A DNA stretch of 39,567 nt from 2-01-FULL-40-13 sp964433155 (GTDB lineage Bacteria > Patescibacteriota > Microgenomatia > UBA1406 > GWC2-37-13). The notes under the pieces are model-generated. The model was not told where the DNA came from and did not search any database. It saw nothing but the letters and a program-made list of their open reading frames with translations. Location of the stretch: NCBI GenBank assembly GCA_964433155.1, contig CAYSQE010000014.1, forward strand, positions 1 through 39,567, given 5' to 3'. The position numbers and the translations under genes were made by a program. This document shows positions 15,602 to 23,291 of this stretch, in pieces; position 1 is the first letter of the stretch; each line of letters opens with the position of its first letter.

Positions 15602-18271
15602 TTAGTTTATAATAAGCCAGTTAAAGTTTACAGTTGATGCGGCTAGTTTATCAAGGGCGACTTTGAAATAAGGCTTACATAAGTTAGTAGTTGGTAGTTC
15701 ATGGTTAATAGAAGAAGAGCATGTTTCTTTTTTTATAACAGTAAGCCCGGTTGTTGGCACTTGAGACGTTGGCGTGATATAGATAAGAGATGATTCTTTT
15801 ATGTTTGAGTTATAAACAATCACTTCAGAAGTATTTTGATCTATTAAGCCATTACCTGCAGAAGCAGTTTTGGTTTCTATAGCAGGACTGAAAATTCCGT
15901 TCGTGTCGAAGTTTTTTTGAGCAGCAATTATGGCTGATGGAGAGGTCGCTTCTAAGTATTTATCGTTAATAGTTAGTTGGTTAGTAGTTAGTTTGTTGAT
16001 AGCGACATTTCCATTTTGATCAATTGATTCGATTTTGTTGGTTTTGATTCCACCTTCTGCAACAACAGTTCCTTTCGTTGTTATTGATCCGTCTTTGGCT
16101 ATTATCACAGAGTCGTCAAAAAGCCTGATTGTTGAGAGAGCAGAAAGTTTGAGATCCCAAGCTAAAGAGAGTAGAGAGTTGTTTTCAATCAAAAGATTAC
16201 CAATGGTGCTTGATCCTGTGACCGAAAGGTTGTAGAGGTTTGAGCTTGCACCAACTGTTAGATTGTTGATTGTTAACTGTTGACCTCCCTCGCTTGCAGG
16301 CGGGTTGTTGATTGGTTGGTAGTATTGTGGGCTTGGCAAAGGTTGATTTTTTATGTCAGCCAGCTGTTTTTGAATTTCGTTGATATTTTCTGCTTCAATC
16401 TCTCTGGCTACGAGTTTTCCAGATAAACTAGCCTCGTTTGCGGCTAATGTACCGGATATAGTTGCGTCATTGTTAATTGTCAGATTGTTAATTGTTGATT
16501 GATCAAAGTTAGCCCTGTTGGCATTGACAGATTGTGCAGTTAGACTGCCAGAAAATGAAGCGTTACCTGCCGAATCAACCGAAGCTACGGTTTTTCCCTC
16601 GAGGCCTTTGATAATAAGCTTAGCCAGCGGTCCTTTGTCAGATGAAGAATTGTTTATTGTCGATTGTTGACCTGTCTGGACTGGGCGCGGGTTGTTTTCG
16701 AGGTTGAGCGTTAGATTTTGATTCTGAGGTTTAATTTCATTTGTGATGACTCTTTCTGATTCAATAACTGGAGAAGTAATCTTCTGACTGACTATTAATT
16801 TTTCAATTTGTGAGTCCAAGGCATTTAACGATTTTGTTACGAGCGTTTGAAATTCGTTTAGGTTTTCTAAATTACCACTATAGACAAAAGTGTCACTTTC
16901 TAAGCCACCAAGTTTTTGTCCGCCTTGTTCTCCTGTTGTTAAGTCAACCCAGTCGAAGCCATTGTAATAATATGGTTTTCCTGTGGTTGAATTAAAATAA
17001 AGCGAACCTATGCCGGTGGGTACTGGTTCAGAAGAAAAATTTCCTAGTCTAAGTTGTCCGCCATTGAGATAAAGATCGCCAAGTACTTCAAGTTTTTTTG
17101 TCGGATTTAATGTACCGATTCCTATATTACCTTCCTGTGTAATAACAAATCTAGTATATTCATCAGAATTACCGCCGTCGGTGCGAAATTTTATATTTCC
17201 ACTTTCAGTTGATTGTAGGATAACATCTCCAGCGTTAGCAGATTGTAAGATCATGCTGTTTGCACTAGAGATAGTGAATTCCGCACTTTGAAAAAGCGAT
17301 TCAATACGAGCCGTTGGGACAGCAATTAGCAAATTACCATCATGATTGATATAGGGAATTGATGATGATTCATTACCTATATTAAAGCCTTGAAGTTTGT
17401 CAGAATTTAAAGCATATCCTACGTTAGGAATTTTTTCTCTTGGAAGCATTTCAGAATCGCTTTGAATCCTAATTCCAAGATAAATATTAGGATTTTCTAT
17501 AAAGAGAGAAGAAGGTATTGGTTTAGATCCACAGTCAGTCCCTAAAATTATTCTGAAATTACCTTGGACGTCCGGAGTAATTGCGTAATTTTGACCTATA
17601 CAACTAGCTGAATAAATAATATTTGCGCCAGTATCGCTATCATGTAAATTAAAAACAACGTCTGTCTTTGTGTTAATAGGATTGCCAAGTTTATCTTTGA
17701 GTTGTCCACTAAAGGCGAGTAGTCTTTTTCCTTCAGATTTATTCAAGGTCAATGGTGAAGATTGAATCACATTTTGAGCATTATTTAAAGGGAAAAATAG
17801 ACTAAGCATTATTCCTGCGACTGAGAATAACATTAGAAGAAGGTAAAACTTGAGGTTTTTGGCTAAAAAAAAATAATTGTGTTCTTCAGAATTTACAGCC
17901 TTGGTTTGTAGAAGTTTTTCTATAGGGGCTTTATCTGAAGTGATTTTGATTGGAGTTTCTTTTATTAGTTTAACATTTTTCACCTCTCTTGATGGGTTAA
18001 ATTTAATTAGATCTAACCGCATACAAAATTCAAAAAACTTTCTAAGCGCAGAAAGTCGTCGATTAATCGTTTTAATGGGTAAATTATTTTTAATGTGTTC
18101 CTTCTTATATGTACGCACACTATTCACATTTAAGTCTTTGTCGGCTAACCAGCCTAGAAAATGTCTTATATCAGATAAATAGTTTCTCGAACTATGGGGA
18201 GAAATATTTTCCGAAGAGAGGTAACTTTTAAATTTAGGCTCTAAATTATGAAGATTATATATACTATTCAT
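15602..18271 (-). CDS. Membrane-anchored surface protein: cytosolic XerC/D-type SAM-like domain fused to a tail-fibre-like ectodomain
   Basis: 889 residues. Residues ~8-95 are a clear phage-integrase N-terminal SAM-like (core-binding) domain: FKSYLSSENISPHSSRNYLS, DIRHFLGWL, TINRRLSALRKFFEFC and KFNPSREV. No catalytic R-H-R-Y domain follows. A basic linker and one transmembrane helix (~141-161) come next, so the DNA-binding-like part is cytosolic. Outside, residues ~183-290 form a fibre-type head domain (LLAFSGQLKDKLGNPINTK, YLGIRIQSDSEMLPREKIPN), then GNIGIGTLNPTKKLEVLGD and GSLYFNSTTGKPYYYNGFDW motifs known from S74/endosialidase-type fibres, and a long beta-repeat stalk rich in TINNLTINN-like linkers. 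At least five linkers are encoded by heptanucleotide repeat tracts. Likely a surface fibre; the role of the integrase-like domain is unknown. Confidence 0.8.
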   Translation of the reverse strand: MNSIYNLHNLEPKFKSYLSSENISPHSSRNYLSDIRHFLGWLADKDLNVNSVRTYKKEHIKNNLPIKTINRRLSALRKFFEFCMRLDLIKFNPSREVKNVKLIKETPIKITSDKAPIEKLLQTKAVNSEEHNYFFLAKNLKFYLLLMLFSVAGIMLSLFFPLNNAQNVIQSSPLTLNKSEGKRLLAFSGQLKDKLGNPINTKTDVVFNLHDSDTGANIIYSASCIGQNYAITPDVQGNFRIILGTDCGSKPIPSSLFIENPNIYLGIRIQSDSEMLPREKIPNVGYALNSDKLQGFNIGNESSSIPYINHDGNLLIAVPTARIESLFQSAEFTISSANSMILQSANAGDVILQSTESGNIKFRTDGGNSDEYTRFVITQEGNIGIGTLNPTKKLEVLGDLYLNGGQLRLGNFSSEPVPTGIGSLYFNSTTGKPYYYNGFDWVDLTTGEQGGQKLGGLESDTFVYSGNLENLNEFQTLVTKSLNALDSQIEKLIVSQKITSPVIESERVITNEIKPQNQNLTLNLENNPRPVQTGQQSTINNSSSDKGPLAKLIIKGLEGKTVASVDSAGNASFSGSLTAQSVNANRANFDQSTINNLTINNDATISGTLAANEASLSGKLVAREIEAENINEIQKQLADIKNQPLPSPQYYQPINNPPASEGGQQLTINNLTVGASSNLYNLSVTGSSTIGNLLIENNSLLSLAWDLKLSALSTIRLFDDSVIIAKDGSITTKGTVVAEGGIKTNKIESIDQNGNVAINKLTTNQLTINDKYLEATSPSAIIAAQKNFDTNGIFSPAIETKTASAGNGLIDQNTSEVIVYNSNIKESSLIYITPTSQVPTTGLTVIKKETCSSSINHELPTTNLCKPYFKVALDKLAASTVNFNWLIIN
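15682..15709. repeat. Heptanucleotide repeat tract (agttagt family)
   Basis: Four units: agttagt, agttggt, agttcat, ggttaat. Near-identical units occur at 22167-22201 (intergenic) and 23820-23847 (in a signal peptide). Confidence 0.75.
15971..15998. repeat. Heptanucleotide repeat tract
   Basis: agttagt, tggttag, tagttag, tttgttg in tandem, encoding NKLTTNQLTIN of the surface-protein stalk. Confidence 0.6.
16258..16285. repeat. Heptanucleotide repeat tract
   Basis: ttagatt, gttgatt, gttaact, gttgacc in perfect 7-bp register, encoding QQLTINNLT in the stalk. It adjoins a GC-rich motif (cctccctcgcttgcaggcgg) that codes for PPASEGG. Confidence 0.7.
16472..16500. repeat. Heptanucleotide repeat tract
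   Basis: gttaatt, gtcagatt (one extra base), gttaatt, gttgatt, encoding STINNLTINN in the stalk. Confidence 0.65.
16652..16672. repeat. Heptanucleotide repeat tract
   Basis: gtttatt, gtcgatt, gttgacc in register, encoding GQQSTINN in the stalk. Confidence 0.6.
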
Positions 18272-18278
18272 TACAAAA

Positions 18279-18308
18279 ATAATATCTTAGTTGCGTTATG
18301 AATGTCAA
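18279..18308 (-). promoter_or_regulatory. Strong promoter giving a leaderless surface-protein mRNA
   Basis: Minus strand: TTGACA (18308-18303), 18-bp spacer, TATTAT (18284-18279). The -10 ends 7 nt before the ATG at 18271, so the start site falls at or next to the start codon. Confidence 0.65.
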
Positions 18309-18939
18309 GAGGTATTTATGTAGTATTTTGATATAGTTACTTAGATGTGGGGGATATATATATTCAAAACTTATAGTAAAATTTATTCTAATTAATTCCA
18401 TTTACCGAAGTTAAATACATGTAAATAAACCAGATCAAAAAACAACATTAGACCTATAATTAATGATGATTATAGTAAATTTGCTCATCCAGCTTTTTCA
18501 TAATACTAAAATGTCTGAATTTTGAGGAAATAAAGTAATAATAGAATTTTTCTATAAGCTCGTTAGTGATTTTTATAGATACCCTTAGGGTGCAAAATTT
18601 GGGTTTTCCAGGGGTATTTAGCGATCGCTCTAGCTGATTGCTAGATTTTATCATCTCATATTTAGACTTAAATCTGGGTCAATCCTGAATTTTGATCTGT
18701 AATATTTGCGTTAGTGTAATTTGAATTTTGTCATTTTCAATTATATAGGTCTTCAATTACTATAAGGCTTAATTCATAATAGGCAGCCTCCGCATTTCAT
18801 TTATATAAGGTTCAAAATAAGTCAAAAATCTCCTCATGTTAGAGCAAGACAGATTAAGCAAAGGATATAGGCAATTTTCCTATGAGGCTTACATGGTTTA
18901 AGGGAATTTTATTATGTTTATTTTTTTGGAAAAATGCAC
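18309..18939. other. Gene-free AT-rich region
   Basis: About 630 bp between the divergent starts of the surface-protein gene and the PaaX-like gene with no reading frame that resembles a protein. A 64-codon frame at 18460-18654 has no recognisable features. It contains one palindromic agcgatcgct (18620-18629). The region is long for this compact genome and may hold regulatory sequence or the remains of a gene. Confidence 0.5.
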
Positions 18940-18968
18940 TTGACATAAAAATATCCGTTTGTTAAATT
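18940..18968 (+). promoter_or_regulatory. Predicted promoter of the PaaX-like gene
   Basis: Perfect TTGACA (18940-18945) and, after 17 bp, a weak -10 TAAATT (18963-18968). The ATG is 10 nt further, so the mRNA leader would be very short. Confidence 0.5.
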
Positions 18969-18977
18969 GTTAGTTAT

Positions 18978-19739
18978 ATGGGTATAAAAGAAAGACGAAC
19001 GAAGATTTTACTTGCTTTAGTTTTACTCTCAGACGTTAATTTGTCGTCAGTTGATCTAGGACCAACAGCACAGATGATTTTCGACATTACATTTAATCAA
19101 AAAACTAGGGGTAGTGTGTCTGGTTTAGTCAGGGAAGAGCTCATTGAGAAGGTAGATGGCCAGGAAGAAAGCACCTCTGATTTAACTAATAGATATAAGT
19201 TGACAGATAAGGGTTTCTTTGCCCTTTGCCTAGAGTTTCCCTATTTTAGGTTTTTAAAAGATAAATGGGATGAGAAATGGAGAGTTCTTTCTTATGAAAT
19301 TCCTGAAAAAAAAAGAGAGTTAAGAGATAAACTAAGAAGAGAGGTGTCGGGTTGGGGGCTTGGCCCTTGGCATAGGTCTTTCTGGCTTACGCCACATCCT
19401 ATTATTGAAAACTTACGTCAGTTAGTTTCTCAAAAAGAGGAGGAAAAATACATTCAAGCATTCGAATCTGAGCATGTTTTTGGCGATCGTGAAATATTAA
19501 TAGAGAAAGTCTGGCAAAAATCTATCCTAGATAAACACTACAGAGATCTTTTTAAAACATGGCACGACATACTTGCGGGCGAAGCTGAAAAAAAGGAAAA
19601 ATTTAAAAAGGTGATAGAAAAATTCGTGGACGTATTAAAAAACGATCCTGGTCTACCTAAAGAGCTTGTAGGTTCTAATTGGATTGGGTTTGAGGCATTT
19701 AATATATTTAAAGAAATAAGAAGCATACTGCTTTCTTAA
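18978..19739 (+). CDS. PaaX-family-like transcriptional regulator
   Basis: 253 residues. An N-terminal winged-helix region (about 1-80; TSDLTNRYKLTDKGFFALCL has the wing and the LTxKG end typical of such domains) is followed by WRVLSYEIPEKKRELRDKLR and GLGPWHRSFWLTPHP, the Cas2-like central domain of the PaaX family, and a helical C-terminal domain. Classical PaaX represses phenylacetate genes with phenylacetyl-CoA as ligand; no such pathway is visible here and Patescibacteria carry many PaaX-like proteins of unknown target. It stands alone, with its own promoter and a long upstream region, convergent with comEC (26 bp between stops). Family call is good, target unknown. Confidence 0.7.
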   Translation: MGIKERRTKILLALVLLSDVNLSSVDLGPTAQMIFDITFNQKTRGSVSGLVREELIEKVDGQEESTSDLTNRYKLTDKGFFALCLEFPYFRFLKDKWDEKWRVLSYEIPEKKRELRDKLRREVSGWGLGPWHRSFWLTPHPIIENLRQLVSQKEEEKYIQAFESEHVFGDREILIEKVWQKSILDKHYRDLFKTWHDILAGEAEKKEKFKKVIEKFVDVLKNDPGLPKELVGSNWIGFEAFNIFKEIRSILLS

Positions 19740-19765
19740 ATTTATTAGATCAATTAGAAATTAGG

Positions 19766-20644
19766 TTAATTAGGTAATTTATAAACAATATCTCCCTCTA
19801 GATCAGTTCTTCTTATTTTTACACCTGAGGCTTCAAGCATTTCTAGTACTTCAGCTGAGGGGTGACCATATGAGTTCTTATTGCCTACACTTATCACTCC
19901 ATATGTAGGGCCTGCTAATTTTAGGAACTCTACAGTTAATCCATTTTTTGAGCCATGATGAGGAACTTTGATTATTTTTGATTTGATATCGGTTTGATCC
20001 GGCAGTCCATCTAAAACTTCGGGTGGGGCATCGCCCGTAAACAACGTGCTAAATCTGTTGGTTTTCAGCCTGAAAATAAGAGAGAAGTTGTTGAGGTCAA
20101 GACCGCTTAGTAAAAATTCAGGATCAATATTTGGATCACTGACTGCATTTTTAGCGAAATATAGATTTGTTGGCCAATAAAACTGAATTACTCCATCAGC
20201 AATAGACTTTTTTACAAGTGAGGAGGGAAACTGAATTGGAATCTCTTTTAACCTTACAGTCTTAATAAGAGCATTGAACGATCGGTTGTTATTGAATATC
20301 TTAGACATCCAAAATTGATTAATACGATAATATTCTAGAATATGAATGAAACCGCCATAATGGTCTTTTTGCGGATGAGAAATAATGGCTAATTCTATAG
20401 TTTTGTCATAAAATGGCATGTATTTTCCCAGGCAGTGAAGCATTTTTCTATCTGATCCCGCGTCGATAACAATATCAAATTGATTTTTAAGTCGGATATA
20501 AGCTCCATCTCCCTGACCAACGTCGCAAAACACAAGTTTGGTCTGGTCTGAAAAATAAGAGCCAAGAAAAATAAAAGCGAGGATAAGTAGAGAAAATAAA
20601 CTTGCGTAAACTAAGGATCGTTTTGAAAATGGTGAATCAAACAT
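19766..20644 (-). CDS. comEC: ComEC C-terminal part: last membrane helix and metallo-beta-lactamase-like domain
   Basis: 292 residues: a transmembrane segment (about 12-33) then a metallo-beta-lactamase fold beginning LVFCDVGQGDGAYIRL, IDAGSD, ISHPQKDHYGG (a divergent HxHxDH motif in which the first ligand position is altered), TLFTGDAPPEVL and IIKVPHHGSKNG. In ComEC this domain acts outside the membrane, probably degrading the non-transported DNA strand. It is in the same frame as the gene at 20648-21460, separated only by a TAG and one Ser codon before its ATG. In ComEC the two parts are normally one protein, so this is either a split gene translated by reinitiation or a single gene with an amber codon. 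Confidence 0.8.
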   Translation of the reverse strand: MFDSPFSKRSLVYASLFSLLILAFIFLGSYFSDQTKLVFCDVGQGDGAYIRLKNQFDIVIDAGSDRKMLHCLGKYMPFYDKTIELAIISHPQKDHYGGFIHILEYYRINQFWMSKIFNNNRSFNALIKTVRLKEIPIQFPSSLVKKSIADGVIQFYWPTNLYFAKNAVSDPNIDPEFLLSGLDLNNFSLIFRLKTNRFSTLFTGDAPPEVLDGLPDQTDIKSKIIKVPHHGSKNGLTVEFLKLAGPTYGVISVGNKNSYGHPSAEVLEMLEASGVKIRRTDLEGDIVYKLPN

Positions 20645-20647
20645 GCT

Positions 20648-21460
20648 CTAGTATTGGAAAAAAGCAAATGGAATTTTCGAAAGATTTTCTATGACAAAAA
20701 CGATGTAGGTTAATATTCCGTAGCAAAAATAAGATGGAATTAATCCAAGTAAATAGTGAACTTTACCCAAAATCGCAGTCAGAAATCCAAAAATCATAAG
20801 GGGAGCGATTAATGGAGAGATAAGTAGGTTTGATATGGGAGAGATCAAAGAGACTTGCTTAAAGTAGAAAAAAATTATTGGAGCTGTGAAAACTTGTGCC
20901 GAAAGTGAAAGTCTGAGATCTTCTTTAACTTTAAAGATAAACATTTGAAACAGATCTTTAGGTTTGATCTTTTTGCTTTGAGTAAAAAGCAGAATACCAA
21001 ATGTTGCTCCGTAGGAAAGTTGAAATGAAATAGTTTTAATCCATTGGGGCCAAACTAATAGAGTAAAGATAACTGAGAGGAAGAGAGCAAAAAATGCAAA
21101 ATTTCTCCTTCCTGACAAAATTGCTACGAGCGTTAAGATGCCCATAAATCCAGCTCTTATAATTGGGGCTTTTATTCCTACAAATAGGATAAATAAAATG
21201 ATAATTAGTATCGTTATCAGACTTGATATTTGTTTGCCAAATAATGATGTGATGCTGCTAATAACTGAGGCAAGTAAAGTGATGTTCATGCCGGAAAGAA
21301 CCACAATATGGAGCAAGCCAACAGTCTTGAGTTGTTCATAAAATGCCTTAGTCGTTTTGAGGCTCACGCCAAAGATTATGCCGTTTAAAAGAGAGGCGTG
21401 AGGTTCGGGCAGGTAGGAGTTTATTACCTTAGTAAAAATTGCAGGATTGAGCTGTTCCAT
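20648..21460 (-). CDS. comEC: ComEC competence (DNA channel) domain, ends at an in-frame amber codon
   Basis: 270 residues of the ComEC/Rec2 competence domain: LPEPHASLLNGIIFG at the start, GLLHIVVLSGMNITLL (the conserved LSG-N motif), APIIRAGFMGIL, SFQLSYGATFGILL and about eight membrane helices. It forms the inner-membrane channel for single-stranded DNA in natural transformation. The N-terminal OB domain found in most ComEC proteins is absent, which is common in Patescibacteria. The frame stops at TAG (20650-20648) after FAFFQY and resumes with Ser-Met in the same frame. comEA lies 10 bp upstream, so comEA-comEC form one operon for DNA uptake. Confidence 0.85.
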   Translation of the reverse strand: MEQLNPAIFTKVINSYLPEPHASLLNGIIFGVSLKTTKAFYEQLKTVGLLHIVVLSGMNITLLASVISSITSLFGKQISSLITILIIILFILFVGIKAPIIRAGFMGILTLVAILSGRRNFAFFALFLSVIFTLLVWPQWIKTISFQLSYGATFGILLFTQSKKIKPKDLFQMFIFKVKEDLRLSLSAQVFTAPIIFFYFKQVSLISPISNLLISPLIAPLMIFGFLTAILGKVHYLLGLIPSYFCYGILTYIVFVIENLSKIPFAFFQY

Positions 21461-21470
21461 TATTACGTAT

Positions 21471-22106
21471 TTAGAGTTGAATTAAATCTTTTATCTTCTC
21501 GAAAACACTTTTTCCCACGACCTTTTTTGTTAATAATTCATCAACTGAGCCATATGGTCTATTTTGAATTATTTTTTGCGCGGTAACTTTTCCAACGCCA
21601 GGTAGACCGTCAAGACTTTCTAGTGACGCATTATTTATCTTTATTCCTGTTGATGCTCCAAGCGTTTGTTGTTCATTTTGGAACGTCTGTATATTTTGTT
21701 TAATATTTCCCACCTCAACCTCTTCGTAAGTGGGAATATAGATTTTATCTTGATCGCTAAGGGTTTTTGCAAGATTAAAGTTTTTGCTAAAAAAGATTCT
21801 GTCAGCTTCCAGTGAAAGTCCACCGGCTAAGATCAAAATATCCTTTAGTCGAGCCCCAGAACTTACTTCATAAACATCTGGTTTTTCTACAGCGCCAGAT
21901 AGGTCGACAATTATTTTTTTGATTTCTAGTTTCTTAGGTTTATCTAGATCAATCTCTAAATTAGTTGGCCTTTCATTTATTAGTTGGCTAGATTTGATGT
22001 AAATTCCGAATGATAAAAGAGAAATTAAGCCTGCTGTGATAATCAAAAGCGCTTCTATTTTATAGCGGGATAAAAGAGGTTTAAATGAGTCGATAAAACC
22101 ATCCAT
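21471..22106 (-). CDS. comEA: ComEA-like DNA receptor
   Basis: 211 residues: N-terminal membrane anchor (about 18-37), an SLBB domain (IIVDLSGAVEKPDVYEVSSG, RLKDILILAGGLS) and a C-terminal helix-hairpin-helix pair (INNASLESLDGLPGVGKVTA, QKIIQNRPYGSVDELL). The HhH part binds double-stranded DNA without sequence preference and passes it to ComEC, encoded directly downstream. Length and domain order match Gram-positive-type ComEA. The Q/N-rich linker between SLBB and HhH (about 130-150) is usual. Confidence 0.9.
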   Translation of the reverse strand: MDGFIDSFKPLLSRYKIEALLIITAGLISLLSFGIYIKSSQLINERPTNLEIDLDKPKKLEIKKIIVDLSGAVEKPDVYEVSSGARLKDILILAGGLSLEADRIFFSKNFNLAKTLSDQDKIYIPTYEEVEVGNIKQNIQTFQNEQQTLGASTGIKINNASLESLDGLPGVGKVTAQKIIQNRPYGSVDELLTKKVVGKSVFEKIKDLIQL

Positions 22107-22144
22107 GAATCTATCTTCATAACTGTAGTGAGATTAGTCAATGG

Positions 22145-22201
22145 ACTATAAACTACAAAGGCAGACAGTTAGTAGTTCATGGTAACTAGTTCGTAGTAAA
22201 T
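22145..22201. repeat. Palindromic heptanucleotide repeat element in a spacer
   Basis: Left units actataa, actacaa; an 8-bp centre; right units agttagt, agttcat, ggtaact, agttcgt, agtaaat. The left units are roughly the complement of the right ones. The right arm is the same family as 15682-15709 and 23820-23847. It lies in the 232-bp spacer 22107-22338, which otherwise shows nothing recognisable. Confidence 0.7.
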
Positions 22202-22338
22202 TATGGATATCAAAAAAGCATTTATTCTCTAAAATCAACATAGTATTTTTACAACGGCTCTATCAACCATCTCAAAGGTAAAAAATAATCAAAATATATC
22301 TAAACTATATCATAAATATCCTATATTATTTAAGAAAG

Positions 22339-23286
22339 CTATGAATTTTTTAACCTCTTTTTTATCAATATTAATAATGAGATGATAAAAAGGGTAAGAG
22401 TGAAAATTTTTATGGGGAGTACGAAAAAAGATGTTGAAGCAAAGAGATTTGGGGTGGCTTCGCCAAAGTTGATTGAGGCTGACAATGTGTGTTTTCCTAG
22501 GTAAAAACCGGAAGGCTCAAGGGATAAAGTGATGTTTCTTTGAGATTCAGCCAGAACATTTTGAGGTTTTATTTCATACCTTTTAGATAGGCCAAATGGG
22601 CCTTTAAGGGTAATATTTCCGCGCGGTTTAATGAAATTTTTCCCTTTATTCTCAACAATAAGTACAACCTTTAACCTGTTTCCGCTTTCTAAAAGGTTGG
22701 ATGATCTACCAAATGCGTTAAATTTGTAATCAGGCAAAACCTTAAGAAGTCCGATTTTAGGCTCAACTTCAAGTTCTCCATCTGAAGTAACGGTTATTAG
22801 CAGAGGAGAGGCAAGAGTGATTTTGGCTCTAAGGCTTGATATTCCTTCCTGAGGTGGAGGAGGTTGGGTTTGGGCAACCAGGCTCAAATAGTAATCTTTT
22901 TCAGAGGTTCCTTCGTTTGTTTGGATTCTTAGGTCAATATCTTTTGTTTCCGAGGTTTTTAATAAAAAAGCTTGATCTAAAGGAGTATCGGCGTTTTCTA
23001 TATCGAACCTGAGTGGTAGCTTGGATTGGTCTTTAAAGATAATATGTCCTTGAGTGTCTCCCGTCTCAAAAGGCAATACCCGCAATATGACAATTAGTGG
23101 ATCGGATTTATTGGTCAATCTAAATCTTTGTTTGATAGATTGACCTGGTTTGATAATAATTTCAGAAAGGCTGGGTGAGAGTGAGAGAGAGCTTTCTTGA
23201 GCGAGGGAACTTGGAATATAGAAGATGGAAGATAGAAGATAGAACAGAATGATAAGAAAATTTTTAAACAATGTTTGATGCTTCAT
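22339..23286 (-). CDS. Secreted, C-terminally anchored protein with beta-sandwich domains, unknown function
   Basis: 315 residues: signal peptide (1-29, cleavage near SLAQES), an Ig-like domain starting LSLSPSLSEIIIKPGQSIKQ and RFRLTNKS (typical of NEW1/DUF916-like and alpha-galactosidase-associated domains), a second beta domain (LESGNRLKVVLIVENKGKNF, NITLKGPFG), and a final transmembrane helix (about 288-308) with a basic tail. It would sit on the cell surface tethered by its C-terminus. It is paired with another secreted protein gene 5 bp upstream. The hydrophobic core of its signal peptide is encoded by four 7-bp repeats (23218-23245). No enzymatic motif seen. Confidence 0.65.
   Translation of the reverse strand: MKHQTLFKNFLIILFYLLSSIFYIPSSLAQESSLSLSPSLSEIIIKPGQSIKQRFRLTNKSDPLIVILRVLPFETGDTQGHIIFKDQSKLPLRFDIENADTPLDQAFLLKTSETKDIDLRIQTNEGTSEKDYYLSLVAQTQPPPPQEGISSLRAKITLASPLLITVTSDGELEVEPKIGLLKVLPDYKFNAFGRSSNLLESGNRLKVVLIVENKGKNFIKPRGNITLKGPFGLSKRYEIKPQNVLAESQRNITLSLEPSGFYLGKHTLSASINFGEATPNLFASTSFFVLPIKIFTLTLFIISLLILIKKRLKNS
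23218..23245. repeat. Heptanucleotide repeat tract encoding part of a signal peptide
   Basis: atagaag, atggaag, atagaag, atagaac in tandem; on the minus strand they code for FYLLSSIFYIP in the signal peptide of the protein at 22339-23286. Confidence 0.75.
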
Positions 23287-23291
23287 GTTTT

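Noticed and set aside
15602..18271. Active tyrosine recombinase that could move the acs modules
   Set aside because: Only the SAM-like N-terminal domain is present; the catalytic R-H-R-Y domain is replaced by a membrane helix and ectodomain.
18460..18654. 64-codon minus-strand frame in the long spacer before the PaaX-like gene
   Set aside because: No recognisable domain, no ribosome binding site or promoter, AT-rich composition like the surrounding spacer.
3544..20650. TAG reassigned to an amino acid
   Set aside because: Two genes have internal TAG, but TAG is the natural stop of many others (353, 375-2075, 7369, 11593, 13851, 35592), where readthrough would give no sensible extension.
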